Shown piece by piece: positions 9,281 to 19,453 of a DNA stretch of 64,000 bases; positions within the stretch are counted from its first letter, which is position 1; each line of letters opens with the position of its first letter. The notes beneath the pieces were generated by a model. That model saw nothing but the letters and a program-made list of their open reading frames with translations, was not told where the DNA came from and ran no database searches. Where the stretch lies: assembly GCF_001751365.1 (NCBI RefSeq), contig NZ_LJGT01000041.1, forward strand, positions 923,045 to 987,044, given 5' to 3'. Source of the DNA: Streptomyces abyssalis (lineage in GTDB: Bacteria > Actinomycetota > Actinomycetes > Streptomycetales > Streptomycetaceae). A program made the position numbers and the translations under genes.

Positions 9281-9507
9281 GTAAAGACCTCATCAAATAG
9301 TTTGTGATAGCGTTCACGAAAGCCGGATGAGCCGGAGACCGGAGCGGAGGACACCGCTCCGGAACTGCGGTTTCGACCCCTCGCATCCGAATCCGGGGAG
9401 AGGGCGTCGTCACCGGCGGTCAGCCTTCGACTGGCGCACTGCTCGTGGTGAGTTGTGGCCCGTCAAGGCGAGCATCACCCGCCCCCGACCTCGCCGGAGC
9501 TGCCCTC

Positions 9508-9963
9508 ATGCAGTCCAACGATGCCCGGATCCTCCGGGGCGCCGCGGTCTTCGCCGCCCCTGTGGGAGTCGTCGCCACCGTTGTCAGTGCGCTGACGGCC
9601 GGGGGGAAGGGCCTCATCGGCGCGCTCGTGGCGGTGGCGGTCGTAGCCGTCTTCTTCGGACTCGGGTTCGCCGCGCTCATGCGCATCACCCAGGACAAGC
9701 CGCAAGTGACGATGATGGCCGGGATGTTGGTCTACACGGTGCAGATGCTGCTCATCGGCGTCTTCATCATCGTCTTCAGCGGGACCACGCTGTTCAACAG
9801 CCGCGCCTTCGCCCTCACCCTGCTCGTCACCGCCCTGGCCTGGGTCGGCGGGCAGGTCCGTCAGAGCCTCACGAGCAAGATGCTCTACGTCGATCCCGTA
9901 CCGTCTGCGCCGGCCAAGGAGCCCGCGCACACGGCGAAGCCGGAGTCACGGGATGAGACGTGA
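9508..9963 (+). CDS. atpI: ATP synthase protein I (AtpI-like assembly protein)
   Basis: AtpI is a small membrane protein thought to help assemble the c-ring. The 151-residue protein begins MQSNDARILRGAAVFAAP, has four predicted membrane segments and ends in a hydrophilic tail. ATG 9508 is preceded by GGAG at 9495-9498, and an upstream in-frame GTG or ATG lacks such a site. A 285-bp gap with no gene separates it from atpB, so the main operon promoter may lie between them. Confidence 0.85.
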   Translation: MQSNDARILRGAAVFAAPVGVVATVVSALTAGGKGLIGALVAVAVVAVFFGLGFAALMRITQDKPQVTMMAGMLVYTVQMLLIGVFIIVFSGTTLFNSRAFALTLLVTALAWVGGQVRQSLTSKMLYVDPVPSAPAKEPAHTAKPESRDET

Positions 9964-10248
9964 GGGGAGGCGGAAGGGGCTTGATCCGGATCTGCTATCG
10001 TCCGGAAACGCATCCGGCCGTGTGGGGCCCGCTCGTTCGAGGAGCGCAGTGCCCCGGCGGCCTGCGGTGTACTCGGATCCGGAGCTGTGGCCGCAGCGTG
10101 GATCCAGGATGCCCGGTCCTCGGTGCACGCTCCGAGTTGACCACAGTGGCACCGCCACACTCTGTCCCCCGTGCCGACAAGCGGTCTCACCAGCCGCGCT
10201 GACACACAAGGTTGCCGTCACTTATGCGTCACGACGAAGGAGTCACGG
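9964..10248 (+). promoter_or_regulatory. Leader region of the atp operon
   Basis: No convincing gene is visible in this 285-bp stretch. It precedes atpB and is the likely site of the operon promoter and a long untranslated leader. The exact -10 and -35 elements could not be fixed by eye. Confidence 0.4.
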
Positions 10249-11055
10249 GTGAGCGCCCTAACGCTGCTGGCTAAGACTGACTGCCACATCAACGCAGGCT
10301 GCGCCTTTCCCGCGCCGGGCCTCCACTCGTTCCAGTTCAAGCCGATCTTCACCGTCGGCGGCGTCGAGTTCACCAAGCCGATGCTGCTCGCGATCATCTG
10401 CATGGTGATCGTCGTCGGGTTCTTCTGGTCCGCCTTCAGCAAGCCGAAGCTGGTCCCGGGGAAGCTGCAACTGGTCGGCGAGATCGGCTACAACTTCATC
10501 GCGAAGAGCATCGCCGGCGATGTGATCGGCAAGAAGGGGAAGCAGTACGTCCCCTTCCTGATGTCGATCTTCTTCTTCGTATGGCTCATGAACATCATGG
10601 CCATCATCCCGCTGGCGAACTTCCCGTCCACGTCACGCTTCGCGTTCCCGGTGGCGCTCGCGCTGCTGGTGTTCGTGACGTACATGTTCCTGACGTTCAA
10701 GACCCACGGCTTCAAGGGCGGCGTCAAGAACCTGGTGTGGATCGAGGGTCTGCCCAAGCCCCTCGTACCGCTGATCGTGCTCCTGGAGTTCATCCAGAAC
10801 GTGATCACCCGGCCGTTCACCCTCGCGGTACGGCTGTGGGCCAACATGTTCGCCGGCCACATGCTGATCGTGATGTTCAGCGCCGCGGCCTGGTATCTGG
10901 TGACCCCGTCGTTCCTGGCCGCCGTCGCGGGTGGATCCCTCCTCCTGGCGATCGGCATGACGGCGTTCGAGGTTCTGATCCAGTTCCTCCAGGCGTATAT
11001 CTTCACGCTGCTCGCCGCGATCTACATCAGCGGAGCGCTCGAAGAGGCCCACTGA
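10249..11055 (+). CDS. atpB: F0F1 ATP synthase subunit a
   Basis: Subunit a forms the two proton half-channels next to the c-ring. The 268-residue protein has five to six membrane segments. The essential arginine lies in FTLAVRLWANMFAGHMLI, and the C-terminal helix reads FEVLIQFLQAYIFTLLAAIY. GTG 10249 follows a GAAGGAG site and gives MSALTLLAKTDC. It is the first structural gene of the operon, 86 nt upstream of atpE. Confidence 0.96.
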   Translation: MSALTLLAKTDCHINAGCAFPAPGLHSFQFKPIFTVGGVEFTKPMLLAIICMVIVVGFFWSAFSKPKLVPGKLQLVGEIGYNFIAKSIAGDVIGKKGKQYVPFLMSIFFFVWLMNIMAIIPLANFPSTSRFAFPVALALLVFVTYMFLTFKTHGFKGGVKNLVWIEGLPKPLVPLIVLLEFIQNVITRPFTLAVRLWANMFAGHMLIVMFSAAAWYLVTPSFLAAVAGGSLLLAIGMTAFEVLIQFLQAYIFTLLAAIYISGALEEAH

Positions 11056-11141
11056 CCCGCCCGATCAACCGATCTCCCCTCGTACCAACGGAACTTCGCT
11101 GGGAAGGCCCCCAGCGGACCGCATCACACAGGAAGAAGAAG

Positions 11142-11390
11142 ATGTCTGCCGAGCTTGTCAACATCGCTGCCACGAACATCGACATCAAGGGCAACCTGGG
11201 CGCCGTCGCCTACGGTCTCGCCGCCATCGGTCCCGGTGTCGGTATCGGCGTGGTCTTCGGCCACTCCATCGAGGCCATGGCCCGCCAGCCCGAGGCCATG
11301 GGCATCATCCGGACCAACATGTTCCTGGGCTTCGCGCTCTGTGAGGTCCTCGCGCTCCTCGGTCTGGTCGTCCCCTTCATCTTCTCTTGA
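11142..11390 (+). CDS. atpE: F0F1 ATP synthase subunit c
   Basis: Subunit c forms the rotating proteolipid ring. The 82-residue protein is two membrane helices joined by the polar loop ARQPEA (residues about 47-52). The proton-carrying carboxylate is E68 in FALCEVLALLG. The start at 11142 is preceded by AGGAAGAAGAAG. The first helix contains the glycine-rich GPGVGIGVVFG packing motif. Confidence 0.97.
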   Translation: MSAELVNIAATNIDIKGNLGAVAYGLAAIGPGVGIGVVFGHSIEAMARQPEAMGIIRTNMFLGFALCEVLALLGLVVPFIFS

Positions 11391-11431
11391 GCCGGGACGG
11401 CCGGTAGCCAAACCCGACGAAAGGTTCGGAC

Positions 11432-11974
11432 ATGATGACTTTCCTGGCTCAGGGGGGACACGCGCAGAACCCGCTGATCCCCGAGACCGTCGAGCTGGTC
11501 GTCGGCCTGATCGCCTTCTTCATCGTCTTCGGCGTCCTCGGTAAGAAGCTGCTGCCCACCATCCAGAAGACCCTGGACGAGCGGCAGGACGCGATCGAGG
11601 GTGGCCTGGAGCGCGCGCAGGAGGCCCAGACCGAGGCCAACCAGACTCTTGAGGAGTACAAGGCCCAGCTCGCCGAGGCCCGTCACGAGGCGGCCCGGAT
11701 CACCGAGCAGGCACGTGAGCAGGGTGCTGCGATCATCGCGGAGATGCGCGAGGAGGGGCAGCGCCAGCGCGACACGATCATCGCCGCGGGCAACGCACAG
11801 ACCGAGGCGGACCGCCGCCAGGTGACGGTCGCGCTGCGTCAGGAAGTCGGCCGCCTGGCCACCGACCTGGCCGGCCGCGTCGTCGGCGAGTCCCTTGAGG
11901 ACGCCGCACGGCAGAGCCGCGTCATCGACCGTTTCCTCGAGGAGCTCGAGGAGAAGGCAGAGGCAGCCCGATGA
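11432..11974 (+). CDS. atpF: F0F1 ATP synthase subunit b
   Basis: Subunit b is the peripheral stalk that holds the catalytic head against rotation. The 180-residue protein has one N-terminal membrane helix (about residues 20-42) followed by a long charged coiled coil starting LDERQDAIEGGLERAQEA. The first two codons are both ATG, so the start could be 11432 or 11435. Its stop codon overlaps the atpH start by four bases (ATGA). Confidence 0.95.
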   Translation: MMTFLAQGGHAQNPLIPETVELVVGLIAFFIVFGVLGKKLLPTIQKTLDERQDAIEGGLERAQEAQTEANQTLEEYKAQLAEARHEAARITEQAREQGAAIIAEMREEGQRQRDTIIAAGNAQTEADRRQVTVALRQEVGRLATDLAGRVVGESLEDAARQSRVIDRFLEELEEKAEAAR

Positions 11975-12786
11975 TCGGCGCGAGCCGTGACGCACTCGCC
12001 GCCGCTCGCGAGAGCCTGACGGCACTGACCGACAGCACGTCGGCGGACCCGAAGGTGCTCGCGGACGAGCTGGCCGCGGTGACGGTGCTGCTGGACCGCG
12101 AGGTCTCGCTGCGCCGCGTCCTGGCCGACCCGTCGCGCAGCGGCGAGCGCAAGGCGGAGCTGGTCGCCACGGTGCTCGGCGAGCAGGTGGGCGGTTCGAC
12201 CGTCGACCTGGTCTCCGGCATGGTGCGCTCCCGCTGGTCCGCCCCGCGCGACCTGGTCGACGCGACCGAGGAGCTGGCGGACACCGCGGAGCTCGTCGCC
12301 GCGGAGCGTGACGGCACGCTGGACGACACCGAGGACGAACTCTTCCGGTTCTCCCGTACGGTCGCGTCCTCACCCGAGCTGCGGGCGGCACTGGCCAGCG
12401 ACACGGCCGCGCCCACGGCCAAGGTGCAGCTGCTGCACACGCTGCTCGGCGGCAAGTCCAGGCCGGCCACGGAGCGTCTCGTCACGCGACTCGTGGCACA
12501 GCCGCGGGGACGTAGCCTGGAAGGCGGCCTGGAGGCCCTCTCCCGGCTGGCGGCGGAACGGCGCGGCCGCTCGGTGGCCGTCGTCACCTCCGCGGTGCCG
12601 CTGAGTGACCAGCAGCGGCAGCGTCTCGGTTCGGCGCTGGCGAAGCTGTACGGACGCCAGATGCACCTGAACCTCGACGTGGACCCGGAGATCCTCGGCG
12701 GGATCATGGTGCGTGTCGGTGACGAGGTCATCAACGGCTCCGTCGCGGACCGCCTCAGCGAGGCCGAGCGGCGCCTGACCGGCTGA
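11971..12786 (+). CDS. atpH: F0F1 ATP synthase subunit delta
   Basis: Delta links the peripheral stalk to the top of the F1 head. At 271 residues it is longer than the roughly 180 of E. coli, as is usual in streptomycetes. The conserved C-terminal strand segment LNLDVDPEILGGIMVRVGDE is clear and the N-terminal part is helical. It is translationally coupled to atpF through a 4-bp overlap. Confidence 0.95.
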   Translation: MIGASRDALAAARESLTALTDSTSADPKVLADELAAVTVLLDREVSLRRVLADPSRSGERKAELVATVLGEQVGGSTVDLVSGMVRSRWSAPRDLVDATEELADTAELVAAERDGTLDDTEDELFRFSRTVASSPELRAALASDTAAPTAKVQLLHTLLGGKSRPATERLVTRLVAQPRGRSLEGGLEALSRLAAERRGRSVAVVTSAVPLSDQQRQRLGSALAKLYGRQMHLNLDVDPEILGGIMVRVGDEVINGSVADRLSEAERRLTG

Positions 12787-12904
12787 CGCCGGTCTCCGGG
12801 GAGCAGCGGCGTTCGCGTCACACCAACTCAACAGCATCACTTAGCGGCCCGAGTTGGGCCGTAGAAGATCGATACGGTCCCAACAAGGAGAGCAGGGAAC
12901 CCAG

Positions 12905-14476
12905 ATGGCGGAGCTCACGATCCGGCCGGATGAGATCCGGGACGCGCTGGAGAATTTCGTCCAGTCGTACGAGCCGGACGCGGCCTCGCGCGAAGAGGTC
13001 GGAACGGTCAGCGTTGCCGGTGACGGCATCGCGAAGGTCGAGGGTCTTCCCTCGGCCATGGCGAACGAGCTGCTGAAGTTCGAGGACGGCACCCTCGGCC
13101 TCGCCCTCAACCTCGAGGAGCGCGAGGTCGGTGCGGTTGTCCTCGGCGAGTTCAGCGGCATCGAGGAGGGCCAGCAGGTGCGCCGCACCGGCGAGGTCCT
13201 GTCGGTTCCGGTCGGCGACGGCTACCTCGGCCGCGTCGTGGACCCGCTGGGCGCCCCGGTGGACGGCCTCGGTGACATCGAGGCCGAGGGCCGCCGCGCC
13301 CTCGAACTGCAGGCCCCCTCGGTCATGCAGCGCAAGTCCGTCCACGAGGCGATGGAGACGGGCTACAAGGCCGTCGACACCATGACCCCGATCGGCCGCG
13401 GCCAGCGTCAGCTGATCATCGGCGACCGGCAGACCGGCAAGACCGCGCTCTGCGTCGACACGATCATCAACCAGCGCGAGAACTGGCGCTCCGGCGACCC
13501 GGACAGGCAGGTCCGCTGCATCTACGTCGCGGTCGGCCAGAAGGGCTCCACCATCGCGTCCGTACGCGGCGCGCTGGAAGAGGCCGGTGCGCTGGAGTAC
13601 ACGACGATCGTCGCGGCCCCCGCGTCCGACCCGGCGGGCTTCAAGTACATCGCCCCGTACACCGGCAGCTCCATCGGGCAGCACTGGATGTACCAGGGCA
13701 AGCACGTCCTCGTCGTCTTCGACGACCTGACCAAGCAGGCCGACGCCTACCGCGCCGTGTCCCTGCTGCTGCGCCGTCCGCCGGGCCGTGAGGCCTACCC
13801 GGGCGACGTCTTCTACCTCCACTCCCGTCTGCTGGAGCGCTGCGCCAAGCTCTCCGACGACATGGGCAAGGGCTCCATGACGGGCCTGCCGATCGTCGAG
13901 ACGAAGGCGAACGACGTGTCGGCGTTCATTCCGACCAACGTCATCTCCATCACCGACGGCCAGTGCTTCCTGGAGTCCGACCTCTTCAACGCCGGCCAGC
14001 GGCCCGCGCTGAACGTCGGTATCTCCGTCTCCCGCGTCGGCGGTTCCGCGCAGCACAAGGCGATCAGGCAGATCACCGGTTCGCTCCGTGTGGACCTCGC
14101 CCAGTACCGCGAGCTAGAGGCCTTCGCGGCCTTCGGCTCCGACCTGGACGACGCCTCGAAGGGCGCGCTGGAGCGCGGTAAGCGGATGACGGAGCTGCTC
14201 AAGCAGTCGCAGTACAACCCGTTCCCGACGGAGGACCAGGTCGTCTCCGTCTGGTCGGGCACCAACGGCAAGATGGACGACGTCCCCGTCGAGGACATCC
14301 GCCGTTTCGAGCGCGAGCTGCTGGAGTACATGCACCGCGAGCACAAGGGACTGCTGACCAGCATCGTCGAGGGCGGCAAGATGACCGACGACACGCTGCA
14401 GGAGCTCGGCGAAGCGGTGGACGCCTTCAAGAAGCAGTTCCAGACCGCGGACGGCAAGCTGCTGGGCGAGGACTGA
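12905..14476 (+). CDS. atpA: F0F1 ATP synthase subunit alpha
   Basis: Alpha alternates with beta in the F1 head and carries the non-catalytic nucleotide sites. The 523-residue protein has the Walker A motif GDRQTGKT at 173-180. The signature PALNVGISVSRVGGSAQ lies further downstream. ATG 12905 is chosen over an upstream in-frame ATG because AAGGAGAGCAGGG sits in front of it and MAELTIRPDEI is the usual N-terminus. Confidence 0.98.
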   Translation: MAELTIRPDEIRDALENFVQSYEPDAASREEVGTVSVAGDGIAKVEGLPSAMANELLKFEDGTLGLALNLEEREVGAVVLGEFSGIEEGQQVRRTGEVLSVPVGDGYLGRVVDPLGAPVDGLGDIEAEGRRALELQAPSVMQRKSVHEAMETGYKAVDTMTPIGRGQRQLIIGDRQTGKTALCVDTIINQRENWRSGDPDRQVRCIYVAVGQKGSTIASVRGALEEAGALEYTTIVAAPASDPAGFKYIAPYTGSSIGQHWMYQGKHVLVVFDDLTKQADAYRAVSLLLRRPPGREAYPGDVFYLHSRLLERCAKLSDDMGKGSMTGLPIVETKANDVSAFIPTNVISITDGQCFLESDLFNAGQRPALNVGISVSRVGGSAQHKAIRQITGSLRVDLAQYRELEAFAAFGSDLDDASKGALERGKRMTELLKQSQYNPFPTEDQVVSVWSGTNGKMDDVPVEDIRRFERELLEYMHREHKGLLTSIVEGGKMTDDTLQELGEAVDAFKKQFQTADGKLLGED

Positions 14477-14479
14477 GCG

Positions 14480-15424
14480 ATGGGCGCTCAGACCAGGGTC
14501 TACAAGCGGCGGATCAAGTCCGTCACGGCGACCAAGAAGATCACCAGGGCGATGGAGATGATCGCCGCGTCGCGCATCATCAAGGCGCAGCGCCGGGTGG
14601 CGGCCTCGGAGCCGTACGCCTCGGAGCTGACCAACGCCGTGCGCGCGGTCGCCACCGGCTCGAACGTGAAGCACGCGCTCACCACGGAGGCCGAGCGTCC
14701 GTCGCGGGCCGCGGTACTGCTCATCGTGAGCGACCGCGGTCTGGCCGGCGGCTACAACTCCAACGCCATCAAGGCGGCCGACCGGCTGACGAACCGGCTG
14801 ATCGGGGAGGGCAAGGACGTCGTCAACTACATCGTGGGCACCCGCGGTGTGACGTACTACCGCTTCCGTGAGCGTGCGATCAGGGAGTCCTGGAGCGGGT
14901 TCACCGACAACCCGTCGTACGCGGACGCCAAGGCGGTGGCCGCGCCGCTGATCGAAGCGATCACGGCCGACACCGGCGCCGAGAACGGCGTGGACGAACT
15001 CCACATCGTGTACACGGAGTTCATCTCCATGATGACGCAGACGCCGGTCGACGACCGGATGCTGCCGCTCACCCTGAAGTCGACCGCGGAGGAATCGGCC
15101 GGGGTCATCCAGGACAACATCAAGCGAGGCCCGGAGGTCCGTCCGCTCTTCGACTTCGAGCCGTCGGCCGAGCAGGTGCTCGACGCGCTGCTGCCGCGGT
15201 ACGTCGAGAGCCGTGTGTACAACGCACTGCTGCAGGCCGCCGCCTCCAAGCACGCGGCCACCCGCCGTGCGATGAAGTCGGCGACGGACAACGCCGAAGA
15301 CCTCATCAAGTCGCTCACGCGGCTTGCCAACGCGGCCCGCCAGGCCGACATCACCCAGGAAATCAGCGAGATCGTCGGTGGCGCGAGCGCGCTGGCTGAC
15401 GCTTCTGCGGGGAGTGACCGCTAA
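14480..15424 (+). CDS. atpG: F0F1 ATP synthase subunit gamma
   Basis: Gamma is the central rotor shaft. The 314-residue protein begins MGAQTRVYKRRIKSVTATKK and ends in the conserved C-terminal helix (RRAMKSATDNAEDLIKSLT) that runs inside the alpha-beta ring. It starts only 3 nt after atpA stops. The roughly 20 residues beyond E. coli gamma fall in the middle Rossmann-like domain. Confidence 0.97.
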   Translation: MGAQTRVYKRRIKSVTATKKITRAMEMIAASRIIKAQRRVAASEPYASELTNAVRAVATGSNVKHALTTEAERPSRAAVLLIVSDRGLAGGYNSNAIKAADRLTNRLIGEGKDVVNYIVGTRGVTYYRFRERAIRESWSGFTDNPSYADAKAVAAPLIEAITADTGAENGVDELHIVYTEFISMMTQTPVDDRMLPLTLKSTAEESAGVIQDNIKRGPEVRPLFDFEPSAEQVLDALLPRYVESRVYNALLQAAASKHAATRRAMKSATDNAEDLIKSLTRLANAARQADITQEISEIVGGASALADASAGSDR

Positions 15425-15426
15425 CC

Positions 15427-16869
<1,443 letters not shown>

Positions 16870-16974
16870 CGCCCGGGTCCGGCGCCGGGCGGGGCCGGAC
16901 CGCGGGGCACAGCCCTCCGGTCCGTCCCCGTCTCCGCACCCCTTATCCTTTTCCTAACCTACGAAGGAGCCACA

Positions 16975-17355
16975 GTGGCTGAGCTGCACGTCGAGTTGGT
17001 CGCCGCGGACCGCAAGGTCTGGTCCGGCGAGGCCAGCCTGGTCGTCGCGCGAACCACGTCCGGCGACATCGGCGTCATGCCCGGTCACCAGCCGCTTCTC
17101 GGTGTGCTGGAGCCGGGCGCGGTCGTGATCCGCACGGCCGGCGAGACCGGCGAGGGCACCGTCTCCGCCGCGGTGCACGGCGGCTTCATCACCTTCTCGG
17201 AGGACAAGCTGTCGCTGGTGGCGGAGATCGCCGAGCTGTCCGAGGACATCGACACCGACCGGGCCCAGCGGGCGCTGGACCGGGCGAAGTCGGAGGCCGA
17301 CGAAGCCGCCGAACGGCGTGCCGAGGTCCGTATGCGAGCGGTGGCGGTCCGCTGA
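16975..17355 (+). CDS. atpC: F0F1 ATP synthase subunit epsilon
   Basis: Epsilon couples the rotor foot to the c-ring and can inhibit ATP hydrolysis. The 126-residue protein has the N-terminal beta sandwich (MAELHVELVAADRKVWSG, GDIGVMPGHQPLLGVL) and a C-terminal helical hairpin rich in Arg, Ala and Glu. GTG 16975 follows ACGAAGGAG. It is the last gene of the atp operon. Confidence 0.96.
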   Translation: MAELHVELVAADRKVWSGEASLVVARTTSGDIGVMPGHQPLLGVLEPGAVVIRTAGETGEGTVSAAVHGGFITFSEDKLSLVAEIAELSEDIDTDRAQRALDRAKSEADEAAERRAEVRMRAVAVR

Positions 17356-17401
17356 GGAGGCGGCCGGCGCCGGGCGCGGAGCCTGGCACGACATGTACGA
17401 A

Positions 17402-17451
17402 GCTCAGCCGCGGGCTGTTCCGGGTACCCCCGGATCAACCCGCGGCTGAGC
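17402..17451 (+). terminator. Terminator of the atp operon
   Basis: Perfect 13-nt arms GCTCAGCCGCGGG (17402-17414) and CCCGCGGCTGAGC (17439-17451) flank a smaller internal hairpin. The element lies 47 nt after atpC. Confidence 0.8.
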
Positions 17452-17542
17452 CCATACAGAGGGGGACGTGGGGTCCACGAGACCTCGCGGCTCCGGGAGC
17501 ACCGCGCCAGGCGTGGTACGAGAGAGTGCGAGGAGGTCGGTG

Positions 17543-18064
17543 ATGATGGTCCTCGTTCTGTCCCTGTGCGGCGCGGCCCTGCTGCTGGCGCTGGCGGGCC
17601 TGTTCGCCTTCGGTCTGCGGCGCCGCCTGCTGCAGCGCTCGGGGGGCACCTTCGACTGCAACCTGCGCTGGAACGCCCCCGCGCCGACCGTCGCCTATGC
17701 CGAGGAGCCGAAGGCCGACGCGCATTCCGGCAGCGGCCCCGGCTCGGGCGGTCGCCCCGCGGGCCGCAGCGGCAAGGGCTGGGCGTACGGCATCGCGCGC
17801 TACAACGGTGACCAGATCGAGTGGTTCCGTGTCTTCTCGTACGCACCCCGCCCCCGCCGCTTTCTGGAGCGCAACCGCATCGAGGTGCTCCAACGGCGCG
17901 ACCCCGAGGGCGAGGAGGAGCTGGCCCTGCTCTCCGACGCCGTGATCCTCGCCTGCTCCCTGTACGGCACCCGCGTCGAGCTGGCCATGAGCGAGGACGC
18001 GCTCACCGGTTTCCTGGCCTGGCTGGAGGCGGCCCCTCCGGGCCAGCGCGTCAATGTCGCCTGA
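17543..18064 (+). CDS. DUF2550 family membrane protein
   Basis: This family of unknown function is conserved immediately downstream of the ATP synthase operon in actinobacteria. After one N-terminal membrane segment (VLVLSLCGAALLLALAGLF) comes a cytoplasmic domain beginning RRRLLQRSGGTFDCNLRW. It continues with WAYGIARYNGDQIEWFRVFS, resembling a PH-like fold. AGGAGG at 17531-17536 serves ATG 17543 or 17546, and a GTG at 17540 is also possible. A Ser/Gly/Ala-rich insertion around residues 55-80 interrupts the domain. Confidence 0.85.
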   Translation: MMVLVLSLCGAALLLALAGLFAFGLRRRLLQRSGGTFDCNLRWNAPAPTVAYAEEPKADAHSGSGPGSGGRPAGRSGKGWAYGIARYNGDQIEWFRVFSYAPRPRRFLERNRIEVLQRRDPEGEEELALLSDAVILACSLYGTRVELAMSEDALTGFLAWLEAAPPGQRVNVA

Positions 18065-18092
18065 AATGGGAAGCGCGCGCTGGTTGGGGGTG

Positions 18093-18111
18093 CCCCGGAC
18101 GAAGTCCGGGG
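18093..18111 (+). terminator. Small GC hairpin downstream of the DUF2550 gene
   Basis: Arms CCCCGGAC (18093-18100) and GTCCGGGG (18104-18111) enclose a GAA loop. This matches a dispersed intergenic palindrome type that is frequent in Streptomyces genomes. Confidence 0.6.
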
Positions 18112-18179
18112 GAGCGTGAACGTGGCGTAGCAGGGGGTCCCTCCTGGCCGCGTCCGGGAGAGCGGGCAGACGGCCCGTG

Positions 18180-18330
18180 CAGTCCTCCGCCGCTCCGGTT
18201 CGCGGACAGCACCGCGCCCGCGCTCGCCGCTCCGACACAGCCGAGCGCCAGCCACTGCACGATGCGCAGGTGCTCGCCGAGCACGAGGATGCCCGCCGCT
18301 CCGGCCGCCGCCGGGCTGTCGGCTCTGCGT
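18180..18330 (-). pseudogene. Remnant of a DMT (EamA-type) transporter C-terminus
   Basis: On the minus strand one frame reads a membrane-like stretch containing AAGILVLGEHLRIVQWLALG followed by CVGAASAGAVLS. This matches the last two helices of EamA drug/metabolite transporters, in which an LGE motif precedes a QW(L/I)G helix. There is no start codon, no N-terminal eight helices and no proper end. It sits directly after the AEC transporter stop codon, so most of the gene has been lost. The identification is from pattern only. Confidence 0.5.
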
Positions 18331-18348
18331 GAGTCCGCGGCCGCCTGG

Positions 18349-19272
18349 TCAGCCGAGCAGCGCCGCGATCAGGACGAGCACCGGCGCCGCCGCCAGTGTC
18401 GAGACGAGGATGGATTCGCGGGCGACGCGTGTGCCCGTCCCGTAGCGCGAGGCGTACGTGAACAGGTTCTGCGCCGAGGGCAGCGCGGACGTCACGACGA
18501 CCGCGAACAGTGCCGCGGGCGGCAGGTGGAAGACGGCGTGGCCCAGCGTCCACGCCACCGCCGGCTGCGCCACCACCTTGCACGCGACCGCCAGCAGGAC
18601 CGGAAGCCGCTCGTGCTCCCGTGAGAGTACGGCGCTGCCGCGCAACGACATCCCGAAGGCCAGCAGCACCGCGGGCACCGACATCGCCCCCACGAGGTGG
18701 AACGGTTCGAGTACGGGGGCGGGGAGCGTCAGCCCCGTCGCCGCCACGGCGACGCCGCTCAGCGAGCCGATGACAACCGGGTTGCGGAACGGGGTGGTCA
18801 GCAGCCGCAGCGGTCCGCTGCGTTCGGCGGGAGCGGAGAAGAGGTCGAGCGCGGTGAGCGCGACCGGGGAGACCACCAGCTGCTGGAAGAGGATCACTGG
18901 CGCGACGAGGGAGGCGTCGCCGAGAACGTACGCCGCGATGGGGATGCCGAGGTTGCCGGCGTTGACGTAGCTCGCGCACATGGCCCCGACGGTGCTCTCG
19001 CCCGCAGGCCACCGCCGCAGCGCGGCAACGGCGCAGTAGAGCGCCGCGACGGCGAAGGTGCTCAGCGCCGTGATCAGAAGCTGGCCCGAGGCGAGCACGC
19101 TGAGGTCCGCGCGGGCCATCGTCTCGAACAGCAGCGCGGGTGTGGCCACATGGAAGGCGAGCCTGGTGAGGATCTCCGGGCCGTTGCTGCCGAGCAGGCC
19201 GCGTCTGCCGAGGACGTATCCGGTGGCTATGACGCACGTGATGACGGCGAAGCCGGCTATCACCCCGCCCAT
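18349..19272 (-). CDS. AEC family transporter (auxin efflux carrier-like permease)
   Basis: AEC proteins are ten-helix permeases for small organic anions. The 307-residue product (from MGGVIAGFAVITC) shows ten hydrophobic segments. The two broken-helix motifs are visible, SYVNAGNLGIPIAAYVLG in the first half and SALPSAQNLFTYASRYG in the second. A more upstream in-frame ATG (19296) would add eight charged residues. The substrate is not predictable. Confidence 0.85.
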   Translation of the reverse strand: MGGVIAGFAVITCVIATGYVLGRRGLLGSNGPEILTRLAFHVATPALLFETMARADLSVLASGQLLITALSTFAVAALYCAVAALRRWPAGESTVGAMCASYVNAGNLGIPIAAYVLGDASLVAPVILFQQLVVSPVALTALDLFSAPAERSGPLRLLTTPFRNPVVIGSLSGVAVAATGLTLPAPVLEPFHLVGAMSVPAVLLAFGMSLRGSAVLSREHERLPVLLAVACKVVAQPAVAWTLGHAVFHLPPAALFAVVVTSALPSAQNLFTYASRYGTGTRVARESILVSTLAAAPVLVLIAALLG

Positions 19273-19453
19273 GACGGCCCGTTCCCGGCCTCGCACGGCC
19301 CCGTCGCCACATCTGTCACAGATCGATTGTCCGCGGGCGTCCGCAACCGCTTGCGGCCGGGTGGGGTCGGGCGGGGGTGTTGAGGGGGAGAGGGGTCAGG
19401 CTCGGGTTCGGGGAGGGGGCGTGCTCCGGGGTGCGTTCCGGTTCCGGGGCTTC

